From the NCBI RefSeq assembly GCF_047663525.1, contig NC_092602.1, positions 15,249,501 through 15,313,500 on the forward strand: a DNA stretch of 64,000 bases, given 5' to 3'. Under the pieces are notes generated by a model. It was given only the letters and a program-made list of their open reading frames with translations, made no database searches and was not told where the DNA came from. A program made the translations under genes and the position numbers. Of this stretch, positions 11,640-22,288 are shown in pieces (the stretch's first letter is position 1; each line of letters opens with the position of its first letter). Source of the stretch: Anas platyrhynchos (Eukaryota > Chordata > Aves > Anseriformes > Anatidae).

Positions 11640-12021
11640 TGTTGAGGAATTTTTGAAACAGCAAGGAGGCCATGACTTGCTGCAGCTGAGCAAACCAAGA
11701 TACCAGGACGACTACGAGGAATTCCCATGACGATGTTTTCTTATCGCCCGACTGAGGAATTAAAAATATTGTTGCAAGCAGCTGGCACTTCCTTCAAGGA
11801 CTACACTACGTGACTGCTAATCACAAAGGGGTTGTTTTCTTCCAGGTGGGGTTGTTTTCTTGCAGTTGTTTCTCTGAGTGCTTTCAACCAATAATCTTGT
11901 GTGAAACTCTATCCGCCCCTGCTAAATTTGCTATAAGAGTCAGACTATTTAGGTAATAAAGAGAGAGCATGATATGACCGTATTGTAGTGTGTCATGACT
12001 TCGGCCGTTCTTCCTGCAACA
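11640..12021 (+). mobile_element. solo LTR, family C (6-bp TSD ATGGTG)
   Basis: A 382-bp LTR beginning TGTTGAGGAA and ending CTTCCTGCAACA. The hexamer ATGGTG stands directly outside both ends (11634-11639 and 12022-12027), and six bp is the usual alpharetrovirus target duplication. The word GGTAATAAAGAG near 11952 supplies an AATAAA signal. A homologous solo LTR lies inverted at 50527-50903 with its own 6-bp duplication. The GGGGTTGTTTTCTT motif is repeated twice in U3. Confidence 0.9.
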
Positions 12022-12644
12022 ATGGTGCAAGTCTATCTTACTACTTCAAATTCAGTGATGCAACCTGAACTTATATTAATTAACTTTCAAGGATTCAACC
12101 AATTTAAAGCTTTTGGACAATGACAGTTATTTGAAAACATTCCTACAGGTTTATTTTCTTCATTTACATTTGTTGTCTATCTCCATCTCATTCAAAGCAG
12201 TCAGGACTGGTTTGCTTCTCTCTTGTCTAGAAATTTGCACTAGAAACCAGTGTTAGAATCAGAATCCTGATCTAAGAGTATGATGAAAAATGTTGCACAC
12301 CAAGTTGGAAATTGGAGAGGAAAATGTTCCTGTATACAAAAGAATTGTGCTCAGCTGATTACACTTTTTCTTACACCTTAACAGATGCTTACATCTTTTA
12401 ACTTTAAACCCGAAAAGCAACATGTAGTTTCTACGTTTTCCTTGGGGATAGTATACTCTTCTGTATTTTGCTTCTATACAAACAGTTCCAAATTTTAAAG
12501 TCATGTTGTCAGTCATACAACCAAACAACCTTGCATGACATTACATGTCACCCCCCAAATAGATCAAGCCCTGAACGCAAGACCAGACAAGTAATAATGC
12601 CAACATGTAAAACTAACTTGTAGATACATTACTTTTTGGCAGTT
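12022..12644. other. AT-rich intergenic stretch, nothing recognised
   Basis: No coding, RNA or repeat signal could be supported here. The longest open frame (- strand, 12259-12528) has no recognisable features. Confidence 0.4.
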
Positions 12645-12830
12645 TTTTTGGCGCCTCCAAGGATGGTGACTCGACCACTTTCCTGGGCAGCCCATTCCAA
12701 TGCCTAACAACCCTTTTGGTAAAGAAGTTCTTCCTAATATCCAACCTAAAACTCCCCTAGCACAACTTTAGCCCATTCCCCCTCCTCCTATCACTGGGCA
12801 CGTGGGCGAACAGACTAGATGAAAATCTGT
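12645..12830 (-). mobile_element. CR1 LINE fragment
   Basis: Antisense CR1 text is plain: TGGGCAGCCCATTCCAATGC, AGAAGTTCTTCCTAATATCC, then CCCATTCCCCCTCCTCCTATC. It is internal to the CR1 3' region and truncated at both ends. Confidence 0.85.
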
Positions 12831-14060
12831 GAATTTTGCCTTTAAGGTCATTTTCTTTTTTCTTTTATTCATTTATTTATTTATCAGGCTCTGTACTAAT
12901 TTTCCTCACAGAATGACTAACAGAAATATGACCCTTGTGCACCTTTTGCAATTAATTCATTAGGTCAACTCTAACCACTAAGCCCCTTGTCAAGTTATTT
13001 CTATTAGTGATAAGGAGCAATAGCCCTTAAAACACTGAAGCCAGGTATACAAGCCTATTCCACAATGTCTCTTGGCTCCACCCTTGTTAAGTGAAATCTG
13101 ACAGATGTGGATCATTTTGACTTTTGCTACATAGGCAGCATGAGGAGGAGGTGGTGGTGGTAGTGGTCTATCAAAGGGGAGTCTGAGGCTTGTGTTATGT
13201 AGAGTGTTTTTTCTTGTGGTGAAATGGACTCAGTGTTCCCCAGTACGCTGCTTTTTCTTCATGTTTTCTACCATCTCTGTGAAATACTTCTGGAGACCCT
13301 ATGAGCTAGCTACGTTGGTGGTGCCTTCTCAGTACAATAAAAATCTGGTGGTACGACTTCACTGTGAAGCAGTTTGGAAGTGACTCAAATTCAGAAGCCA
13401 GCAGTTAAGTAGTGTTCCTGGGTTCCATAGCTGTTTAATGTTGAGGAGTTTGAGTACTTCCTTCAACTTGTCTGTTTACAGTGAAATTACATACATGGAT
13501 TCGAAGCTTCCTTCCCAGACCTAAAACAAAACAAAACAAAACAAAAAACCTCAGAAGCTCAAATGCATACAGGTAAGACTAACTTTGAAGAATGTTCCAT
13601 CTTAAATACTTAAAAACAATAGGCTGTATGAAAAAGGTGCCATAATGTGAATTCAAATTTTGCCTTGTGGTAAGTAGAAACAGATCTGGATAGATAGTAG
13701 TGGCATGATTGTTACTTTCACTAAGTGGAAATTGTGAGAATGTGCTGTTCATAAGAGAAATGGCATTCTCACAATAGGTAAGTCAAAAGCAGTACGAAGA
13801 AAGCCTGTCCTCTTCCCTATAGGCCTGCAACTCCACTGTGGCGAAACTTTCAGATGTCCACCAACTTAAAAAGAACTGATCTTCCTCCCCACCTGTACAA
13901 ACAAGTGTCTCAGCTATCAGGGGTAAGCATCCTTCTGTGCAAGGAAGACAATATAGTGGGTACACACACTGTGTCACCCTGGGTTTTACCTACGTGACCA
14001 TGGAGAGGACTTCAGAAAAAGGGATGGAAAATCTACCAGGACACTAGAGGCATGGGTATG
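12831..14060. other. intergenic, simple repeats only
   Basis: Contains (TTTA)n near 12868, a GGT-rich run near 13150-13165 and an (AAAAC)n tract at 13521-13549. No gene was recognised. Confidence 0.5.
13521..13549. repeat. (AAAAC)n microsatellite
   Basis: Five tandem AAAAC units followed by A6. Confidence 0.85.
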
Positions 14061-14461
14061 TGAGTTGCAACGAGGAAAAAAAAAAAAAAAAAAAAGGAAA
14101 AAAGGGGTCCTCTGAAAAACTTGTTGCTCCAAATTCCAGTGGGCAGTACCCAGACTGCTGGGTGCCCGGTACACTGGCCCTGACTCCCCGGGGCCATGGG
14201 GAGGAGCCAGGGCGCCAGCCCCAGGGCTTCACAGCAGTGCCTGGCACCTATGCCGCAGAACTCCTGGGGCCCCACGGCAGCGCCTGGGCGCTGCCAACAT
14301 CATCACAACACCCCTTGTCCCTTCACCACACTAGCATGAAACATATTCCTTCAGAATTACTGCTTTTTTAAATTTTGTCATAACTTTTACATTCATAACA
14401 ATCATCCAGTCCATGTTTTGCCCATTACTTTTCTGAACTATCATCCTTATCTCACATTCCT
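14061..14461. other. poly-A tract and GC-rich segment of unknown origin
   Basis: A run of about 21 A at 14074-14094 precedes a GC-rich piece to 14330, which is open in several frames. The sharp composition change at the A-run suggests a retroposed or ERV-internal fragment, but I cannot name it. Confidence 0.35.
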
Positions 14462-14464
14462 CGA

Positions 14465-14482
14465 GCCCCACGTTGGGCGCCA
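14465..14482 (-). promoter_or_regulatory. primer-binding site, tRNA-Lys type
   Basis: The - strand reads TGGCGCCCAACGTGGGGC, matching the lysine-tRNA class of retroviral primer-binding sites. It lies 8 bp beyond the end of the adjacent LTR. It fixes the orientation of that element: LTR at right, internal region going left. Confidence 0.7.
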
Positions 14483-14490
14483 CAAAGGAC

Positions 14491-15355
14491 TGTGGTGGTT
14501 TTACTCAGGTGGGTGGCCAAGCTCCACCACAACTGCTCCCTCACTCCCTCTTCTCAAAGAGGAACAGGGATAAAATACAATGGAAAGGGCTACAGGGTTG
14601 AGGTAAGTATGAGGAGATCACACAGTAACTATCATGATGGGCAAAACAGACTCAGCATAGGGAGATAATATTTATTGCTTATTACTAACAAGCTAGAGAA
14701 ATGAGAAACAGAACAAAGAAACCAGAAGCACCTTTCTCCCCTCCCACCCCCCCCATCCACCCTCTTCCACCTCCCACCTCCTCCCCCCTGACTGGCACAG
14801 GGGAATGGGGGTTATGGTCAGTCTATAGCACTTCTACTCTGCCACTCCTCAGTCATCCTTGTCCCCTGTTCTGTGGGGTCCCTCCCACAGGATGCAGTCC
14901 TTGGTGAACTGATCTGGTGTGGGCTTCCCACAGGCAGCTCTTCAAGAACTGCTCCAGATACGGGTCCATAGCACGGGGTCCATCCCTCAGGAGTAAACTG
15001 CTCCAACCTGGGTCCCCCATGGGCAGAAGCTCCTGCCATGTTACCTGTTTCTGCGTGGTCTCATTTCCATGGTCCTCACCAAAAGTCCCAGGGGACTTTT
15101 GCTCCAGCACCTGGAGCACCTCTCCCCGTCCTTCACTGACCTTGGTGCCTGCAAGGCTGTTCTTCTCTCACTCTGCCAGCTGCTGTGTGGTGCAGCGTTC
15201 CCCCCCCCCCCCCCCCCGCCTCCGTCTTAAATATGCTCTTACTAAGGTGCAACCAATGTCACTTATTGGCTCAGCTCTGGTCAGCAGTGGGGCTCTTACC
15301 TGACGTGGGGCAGCTTCTATATTCTTCTCACAGAGTATCTCTCTGCTACAAAAAC
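14491..15355 (-). mobile_element. ERV LTR (class II-like) on the - strand
   Basis: The left edge TGTGGTGGTTTTAC is the reverse of the AAAACCACCACA terminus also seen in the LTRs at 7914 and 20012. A lysine-type primer-binding site follows it to the left. The body (CATAGCACGGGGTCCATCCC, TGCTCCAACCTGGGTCCCCC) is a text I recognise from abundant avian ERV LTRs. A run of 19 C stands at 15200-15218. The right boundary is uncertain. Only a short internal remnant could be present to the left. Confidence 0.7.
15200..15218. repeat. poly-C run
   Basis: Nineteen consecutive C. The exact length is prone to sequencing error. Confidence 0.85.
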
Positions 15356-15384
15356 CTTGCCACGTAAACCCACTAATGTCCTGC

Positions 15385-15668
15385 GACTCCCGACGGGCCC
15401 CCGTGACGAGTGGCAGACCTGGGGCGGTGATACCTGCTGGACCCCTGGGCCCCGTGTCCAACTCCAGGTGGTGATTCCCACCAGGCCCTGCATTGGACCC
15501 AGGAATCTGACTCCTGCCGGGCCCCCGAACCCCGTGGCGGCCCTCGGGAAATGAAACCCGCCAGGGCCCAGGGTCCACGGTGGACCCTAGGTGGCGACTC
15601 CCACCAGGACCCCGGACCTGGAGGCTGACCCCAGGCAGCGACTCCCACTGGGCCCCCGCGCCTCAGAG
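15385..15668. repeat. 44-bp GC-rich minisatellite, ~6.5 units
   Basis: Units open with GACTCCC(A/G)CC(A/G)GG-like sequence at 15385, 15429, 15473, 15509, 15553, 15596 and 15640, giving spacings of 44, 44, 36, 44, 43 and 44. Units diverge by a quarter or so. The reading frames are open on both strands because the array is GC-rich, and no protein is implied. Confidence 0.8.
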
Positions 15669-15673
15669 GGTAA

Positions 15674-15860
15674 GGACCTCTTCCTCAGAGTCGTGAAGAA
15701 GGGGCTTTTCCTCAGGGTTGGGGCCGGAGGAGAAGGGGCTTTTCCTTGGGGTTGGGAGTTCTCCTCATGGCTGGGGCCAGAGGGGAACAGTCTTTCCCTT
15801 CTGCTTGGGGCTGGAGGGGAAGAGGCTTTTCCTCAGGGTGGGGACAGGGGAAATGGGCTT
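15674..15860. repeat. imperfect minisatellite (GGGGCTTTTCCTCAGGG words)
   Basis: The word GGGGCTTTTCCTCAGGGTTGG or a close variant recurs about every 33 bp, with irregular spacing. It follows directly on the 44-bp array. Confidence 0.65.
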
Positions 15861-16039
15861 TCCCTTTCTACCTGCACAAGCCAGGACAGGCATCACAATC
15901 TCACACCTGCACTTGGTTTAGAATTTGGCGTAAGGCATTCATGCCTCTTACAAGCACCCAGGATTGAGAGTATATTTCAGCTGTGGTGAGCAGTACTGCT
16001 GCTGTGTGAGCAAACTTAAACTGCTTACTGCCTGGAGAA

Positions 16040-16573
16040 AATGATTTCAAGATCTTACTGCTTTTGAGACCCTACCTGGAGCACTGTGGTCAGCTCTGGG
16101 GCCCCCAGCACAAGAAAGACATGGGCCTACTAGAATGAGTCCAGAGAAGGGCCAAAAAGATGACCAAGGGGCTGGAGCCTCACTCCTACACTGACAGGAT
16201 TAGGGAGTTAAGGTTGTTCAGCCTGGGGAAGAGAAAGCTGTGGGGATACCTTATAGCAGCCCCTCAGTACCTAACAGGGGCCTACAGGAAAGGTGGGGAG
16301 GAACTCCCCAGGGGGAATAGTGATAGGACAAGGGGGAATAGCTTTAAACCAAAAGAGAGCCAGCTTAGATTACACATCAGGAAGAAGTTCTTTACTTAGA
16401 GGCACTGGAACAGGTTTCCCAGAAGCTGTGAATGCTCCAACCCTCAAAATGTTTAAGGCCAGGCTGGATGAGGCTTTGAGGATCCTGGTCGGGTGGGAGG
16501 TGTTCCTGCCCCTGGCAGGGGAGCTCATCTTTGAGGTCCCTTCCAACCCAAACCATTCTGTGACTCTGCAACA
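16040..16573 (+). mobile_element. CR1 LINE 3' part
   Basis: Sense CR1 text includes CCTGGAGCACTGTGGTCAGC, CCAGAGAAGGGCC, CAGGAAGAAGTTCTTTACTT, GGCACTGGAACAGGTTTCCC and the tail TGAGGTCCCTTCCAACCC. The 3' end lies a few bases before the telomere-like array, so the array begins at or just beyond the CR1 tail. Confidence 0.9.
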
Positions 16574-16579
16574 GTGGTA

Positions 16580-17365
16580 GCTAGGGTAAGGGTTAGGGTA
16601 AGGGTTAGGGTAAGGGTTAGGGTAAGGGTTAGGGTAAGGGTTAGGGTAAGGGTTAGGGTAAGGGTTTGGCTAAGGGTAAGGCAAAGGGTTAGTGTAAGGG
16701 TAAGTGTAAGGTTTAGATTTAGGGTAAGGGTAAGTGTAGCAGAAAGGGTAAAGGTTAGGGTAAGTGTAAGGGTACGTGTAAGTGTTAGGGTACGGGTTAT
16801 GATAAGGGTAAGGGTTAGGGTAAGTGTAAGGGTTAGCTTTATGTTAAGGGCTAGGGTTAGGTTTAGGGTAAGGCTAAAGTTAAGGGTAAGGTTTAGGGTA
16901 AGGGTAAAGGTTGTGGTAAGGTTTAGGGTTAGGGTTATGTTAAGGGTAAGGGTAAGGTTAAGGGTAAGTGTAAGGATAAGCCTTAGGGTAAGGGTTAATT
17001 TTAGGGTTAGGGTGAGGGTTGAGATAAGGTTTAGGGTTAGGGTAAGGGCAAGGGTTTGGGTAAGTGTTAGGGTAAGGGCAAGGATAAGGGCAAAGTTTAG
17101 GGCAAAGGTAAGGGTAAGAGTTAGGGGAAGGGTACAAGTAAGTGTTAGTGTACGAGTTATGTTAAGAGTAATGGTAAGGGTTAGGTTTAGTGTAAGGGTA
17201 AGGTTTAGGGTAAGTCCTGAACAGAATCACAGAAGTGTATGGATACGGGTAAGGGTAAGGTAAGAGTAAGGGTATGGGTAAGTGTAAGGTTTAGATTTAG
17301 GGTAAGGGTAAGTGTAGCGGTAAGGGTAAGAGGATGGGTAAGGTTAAGGGTAAGGGTTTGGGTTA
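16580..17365 (+). repeat. telomere-like degenerate array, segment 1
   Basis: From 16580 to about 16665 the 12-mer GGGTAAGGGTTA repeats almost perfectly. Further right the hexamers GGGTTA, GGGTAA, GTGTAA and variants are mixed. The G-rich strand is +, the orientation of a chromosome end lying to the right. The pattern is far from the pure TTAGGG of an active telomere. Long open frames (Val-Arg or Thr-Leu repeats) are artefacts of the hexamer. Confidence 0.92.
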
Positions 17366-17631
17366 TGTGGGTAGTTAGGGTCTGGCGGCCGGAAGATGTC
17401 GTGCTGTACGGAAAGGTGGACCCCTCCCTTGATGGACAGTAGCGTGTGGCCTGTGATGTAAGCAAGCGGAAGTGACGCTATGGGCCTCGGGTATATAAGC
17501 CCATGTGACTCGACAATAAACGCCATTTGCCATCCACCACATTGGTGTCTGTGAGCTGATGGACCAAGCGGCCTGGGGTTGGTCGCCGTGCCGTTCCTGA
17601 ACCAGGTCGCCACTGCCCCCTGAAGGCAACA
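17366..17631 (+). mobile_element. solo LTR, alpharetrovirus/EAV-like, inside the telomere-like array
   Basis: A 266-bp non-telomeric block that starts TGTGGGTAG and ends AAGGCAACA. The hexamer GGGTTA stands immediately outside both ends (17360-17365 and 17632-17637), fitting a 6-bp target duplication. It has TATA (GGGTATATAAGC) near 17489, then CAATAAACGCCATTTG, CACCACATTGGTGTCTGTG and GCTGATGG. This last run closely resembles the R region of avian leukosis-type LTRs. Ends could shift by a base or two because the target is itself repetitive. Confidence 0.85.
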
Positions 17632-20011
17632 GGGTTACTGTAAGGATAAGCGTTAGGGTAAGGGTTAGAATAAGTGTAAGGGTAAGTGTAAGGGTATGTG
17701 TAAGTGTTAGGGTACAGGTTATGATAAGGGTAAGTGTAAGGGTTAGCTTTATGATAAGGGCTAGGGTTAGGGTTGAGGTAAGGTTTAGGGTTAGGGTAAG
17801 TGTTAGGGTAAGGGCAAGAGTTAGGGGAAGGGTACGAGTAAGTGTTAGGGTACGAGTTATGTTAAGAGTAATGGTAAGTGTAAGGGTTATGGTTAAAGTG
17901 TAAGGGAAAGGGTTAGGTTTAGTGTATGAGTAAGGGTAAGGGTAATGTTTAGGGTAAGTGTATAGATAAGGGTAAGGGTTAGGGTAAGGATAAGGTAAGA
18001 GTAAGGGTATGGATAAGTGTAAGGTTTAGATTTAGGGTAAGGGTAAGTGTAGTGGAAAGGGTAAGGGTAATGGTAAAGGTAAGAGGATGGGTAAGGTTAA
18101 GGGTAAGGGTAAGGGTTAGGGTAAGTGTAAGGATAAGCGTTAGGGTAAGGGTTAGGGTGAGGGAAACGGTAAGGGTAAGAGGTAGGTTAAGGGTAATGGT
18201 AAGGTTTAGGATAAGGGTTAGGGTTAATGTAATGGTTAGGGTAAGTGTTAGGGTAAGGTTTAGGGTTTGGGTAAGTGTTAGGGCAAGGGCAAGGGATAGT
18301 GTAAGGGTAAGAGTTAGGGGAAGGGTACGAGTAAGTGTTAGGGTACGGGTTATGTTAAGGGTAACGGTAAAGGTAAGGGTTAGGGTAAGTGTAAGGGTTG
18401 TGGTTAGTGTAAGCATAAGAGTAAGGGTTAGGTTTAGTGTAAGGGTAAGTGTAGCGGTAAGGGTTAGGGTAAGGGTAAGGTTAAGTGTTAGGAGAAGGGT
18501 AATCGTGAGGGTAAGGGTAAATGCAAGTGTAAGGGTTAGGGTAATTGTAAGGGAAAGTGTACGGGTAAGTGTAAGGGTAAGGATAAGGTTAAGGGTAAGG
18601 GTACGAGTAATTGCTAGGGTACGTGTAAAGGTAAGTGTACGAGTAAGTGTAAGGGTACGTCTTATGGTAAGGCTAAGGGTAAGGCTTAGGGTAATGGATA
18701 GGGTAAGGTTTAGTGTAAGGGTAACGGATAGGGTAAGGGTAAGGGTTGGGGTAAGGTTTAAGTTTAGGGTAAGGGTAAGGGTTAGGGTAAGGTTAACGGT
18801 TAGGGTTAGGGAAAGTGCAAGGATAAGGGTAAGGGTTAGGGTAACAGATAGGGTAAGGTTTAGTGTAAGGGTAAGTGTAAGGATAATGGATAGGGTAAGG
18901 GTTGGGGTAAGGTTTAGGTTTAGGGTAAGTGTTAGGGTTAGGGAAAGGGCAAGGGTTAGGGTGTTAGCATAAGGGTAAGAGTAAGGGCTAGGGTAAGGGT
19001 AATGGATAGGGTACGAGTAACTGTTAGGTTAGGGGATATGTTAAGTGTAACGGTAAGGGTTAGGTTTAGTGTAAGGGTAAGGTTAAGGTTTAGGGTAAGG
19101 GTTAGGGTAAGGGTAAGTTTAAGGCTAAGGCTAAGGAAAGAGTAAGGGTATGGGTAAGGTTAAGGTTGAGGGTTAGGGTAAGGGTAATTGTAAGATTTAG
19201 ATTTAGCGTAAGGGTAGCGGAAAGGGTAAGGATGAGGGCAAGGGCAAGTGTAAGGGTTAGGGTAAGGTTAAGTGTAAGGGTAAGAGTAAGGGTATGGGTA
19301 AAGGAAACGTTAAGGGTAAGAGTAAGGGTATGGGTAAAGGAAATGTTAAGGGTAAGGGTCAGGGTTAGGGTAAGCGTAAGGGTAAGGGTAACATTAATGG
19401 TAAGGGTAAGGGTATGTGTAAGTGTTAGGGTACGGGTTATGATAAGTGTAAGGGTAAGGATTAGGGTAAGGGTTAGGGTTATTGTAAGGGTAAGCGTAAG
19501 GGTAAGGGTGAAACTAAGGATTAAGGTAAGGGTAATTGTAAGGGTAAGAGTAAGTGTTAGGGTAAGGGTAAGAGTTAGGGTATATGTTAGAGGAAGGGGA
19601 AGTATAAGGGTAAGGCGAAGGGGAAGGGTTAGGGGAAGGGGAAGTGTTAGTGTAGGTGTTACGGTAAGGATTAGGTTTAGTGTAAGAGTAAGGGTAAGGG
19701 TTAGGGTAAGGTTAAGGGTAAGTGTGAAAGTAAGAATAAGGGTAAGATTAAGCATATGGGTAAGAGTAAGTGTTAGGGTAAGGTTAAGGCTAAGTGTTAG
19801 GGTACATGTTAGAGTAAGAGGAAGTGAAAGGGTAAGGGTTAGGTTAAGCAGAAGTAGAAGGGGAGGGGAAAGGGTAAGAGGATGGGTAAGGGTAAGGTTA
19901 AGGGTAGATTTAGCTGAAGTGTAAGGGTAATCTTTATGGTAAGGGTTAGGTTAAGGTTAAGGGTAAGGGTAAGTGTTAGGGTAAGGACAAGGGTAAGGGT
20001 AAGTGTAAGAG
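17632..20011 (+). repeat. telomere-like degenerate array, segment 2
   Basis: The same hexamer mixture as segment 1. Blocks are duplicated within it: the stretch around 17690-17790 repeats the order of variants seen around 16770-16870 (GTGTTAGGGTAC…GTTATGATAAGG…AGCTTTATG…AAGGGCTAGGG). This shows segmental copying of several hundred bp inside the array. Confidence 0.9.
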
Positions 20012-20698
20012 TGTGGTGGTTTTACCGTGCTGGGCAGCTAAACCCCACAACTGCTCTCTCACTCCCCCTCTTCTAGATGAGGAGGGGGAGAAGCAAAGCA
20101 AAGAACAACTCATGGGCTGAGATAAGGATAATTTAATTAAAGGGAAATAATTATAATAATTAAATAAAGACTACCATGAACTAAACAATTTAACTAAGGG
20201 GAAATAAAAAGGGAAAGGGGAAAAGGAAAAAATAAAAAGAAGGGAGGAAAACAAACAAACAAAATAAATGAAGGCTATATGGAAGTGCAGAGGAAAGGAA
20301 TTACTCTCTACTACCCACAAATGAGCGATGATTGACCACGTCCTTGAAGCAAGGCCTCAACTCACACAGCCGGTGTTCAAGAGGAGGACCGACATTTTCC
20401 CAACGAGAGCCCACCCCTCCCCTCTTCTTCCTGTTTCCACCTTTTATTGCTGAGTGTGACATCACATGGTATGGAATATCCCTTTGATTGGTTTAGGTCA
20501 GCTGCCCTAGTGATGTTTCTCTCCTCACTTTTTGCCCACCCCCTAGGAGGGTTAGAGAAAGGCCCAATGCTGAGCCACTGCTGCTCAGCAGTAGACACAA
20601 CACTGGTGTGATAACACTGCTGTTCCAGCTACAAGTACAGAGTATGGCACTGTATGGGCTGCTGCCGGAAAGTTAACATTCCAGCCAGACTCAGTACA
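20012..20698 (-). mobile_element. solo LTR, family B, inverted copy inside the array (TSD AAGAG)
   Basis: The reverse complement runs from TGTACTGAGTCTGG to AAAACCACCACA and matches the LTR at 7914-8605 nearly base for base, with small indels. AAGAG flanks both sides (20007-20011 and 20699-20703). High similarity to the other copy indicates that both insertions are fairly recent. Confidence 0.92.
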
Positions 20699-22288
20699 AA
20701 GAGGATGGGTAAGGTTAAGGGTAAGGTTTAGGGTAAGTGTAAGGATAAGCATTAGGGTAAGGGTTAGGGTTAATTTTAGGGTTAGGGTAAGGGAAACGGT
20801 AAGTGTAAGGGTTAGGTTAAGGGTAAGGTTAAGGGTAAGGGTAAGGTTTAGGGTAAGGGTTAGGGTTAATGTAAGCATTAGGGTAAGGGTGGGTCAAGGT
20901 TTAGGCTTAGGGTAAGTCTTAGTGTAAGGGCAAGAGTTTGGGTAAGGGATAGGGTAAGGGTTAGGGTAATTGTAAGGGTTATTTTTAGTGTAAGGGTAAG
21001 AGTAAGGGTAAGGTTTAGGGTTAGGGTAAGAGTAAGGGTAATGTTTAGGGTAAGTGTAAGGGTAAGAGTGAGGGTTAGAGTAAGAGTGTAAGGTTTAGAT
21101 TTAGGTTCAGGGTAAGTGTAGCAGAAAGGGTAAGGGTTAGTTAGGGGAAGGGAAAGAGTAAGGGTAAGTGTTAGGATAAGGGTAAGCAAGTGTAAGGGTT
21201 AGGGTAATTGTAAGGGTAAGTGTATGGGTAAGGGTTTGGTTAATGGTAAGGGTAAGCATAAGGGTATATGTAATTGCTAGAGTAAGTGTAAGGGTAAGTG
21301 AACGAGTAAGTGTTAGGGTACGGCTTATGGTAAGGGTAAGGATAAGTGTTAGGGTAAGGGTTAGGGTAAGGGCAAGGATAAGGGTAAGGCTTAGAGTTAA
21401 GGTTAGGGTAAGGTTTATGGTAAGGGTAATGGATAGGGTAAGGGTAAGGGTTAGGGTAAGGGTACGAGTATGTGTTAGGATACGGGTTAGGGTAAGTGTA
21501 AGGGTTAGGGGAAGGGGAAGGGTAAGTGTAAGGGTTAGGGGAAGGGGAAGGGTAAGTGTAAGGGTTAGGGGAACGGGAAGGGTGAAAGTAAGGATTAGGG
21601 CAAGGGTAATAGTAAGGGTTAGGGTAAGGGTAAGTTTTAGGGTATATGTTAAGGTAAGGGGAAGTGTAAGGGTAATGGTTAGGTTAAGAATAAGGGTAAG
21701 GTGAAGGGGAAGGGGAAAAGTAAGGGTAAGGGTAAGGTTCAGGTTTAGGGTTAGATTAAGGGTAAGGGTTTGGGTAATGGTAAGGTTTAGGATAAGGGTT
21801 AGGGTAAGTGTAAGGATTAGGATAAGGGTTAGGGTTAGTGTAAGGGTAAGGGAGAGTGTTAGGGTATGTGTTAGAGTTAGGGGAAGTGTAAGGGTAAGGG
21901 TTAGGTTAAGTGTAAGGGTAAGGGTATGAGGAAGGGGAAGGGTTGGGGTAAGGTTTAGGGTTAGGTTTAGGTTAAGTGTAAGGGTAAGGGTAACAGTAAG
22001 GGTAAAGGTAACGGTAAGTGTAAATGTAATGTAATGTTTAGGGTAAGGGTTAGGGTTAGAGAAAGGGTTACGGTAAGGGTTAGGGTAAGGGCAAATGTAA
22101 GGATAAGGGTTAGGGTAAGTGTAAGGATAAGGGCTAGGGTAAGAGTAAGTGTAAGGGTTAGGGTAATGGTAAGTGTAACATTAAGGGTAAGGGTAAGGTT
22201 AAGGTTAAAGGAAAGGGTAAGAGTAAGGATTTGAGTAATGGTAAGGGTAAGAAGGGTTAGGGTAAGGGCTACGGTAAGGGTTAGGTAA
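20699..22288 (+). repeat. telomere-like degenerate array, segment 3
   Basis: Hexamer variants continue, with a clear local tandem of a ~30-bp unit (GTGTAAGGGTTAGGGGAAGG) three times at about 21500-21580. The array stops at GTTAGGTAACGC, where the spliced-looking family copy begins. Confidence 0.9.

Noticed and set aside
14060-14371. 103-codon frame starting near the poly-A run
   Set aside because: It is open on both strands in a GC-rich segment and begins with a Lys run from poly-A. No domain or splice support was found.
16574-21704. Long open frames in the telomere-like array (up to 306 codons of Val-Arg or Thr-Leu repeats on both strands)
   Set aside because: They are the direct translation of a hexamer without stop codons. 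They have no start context, splice signals or complexity.
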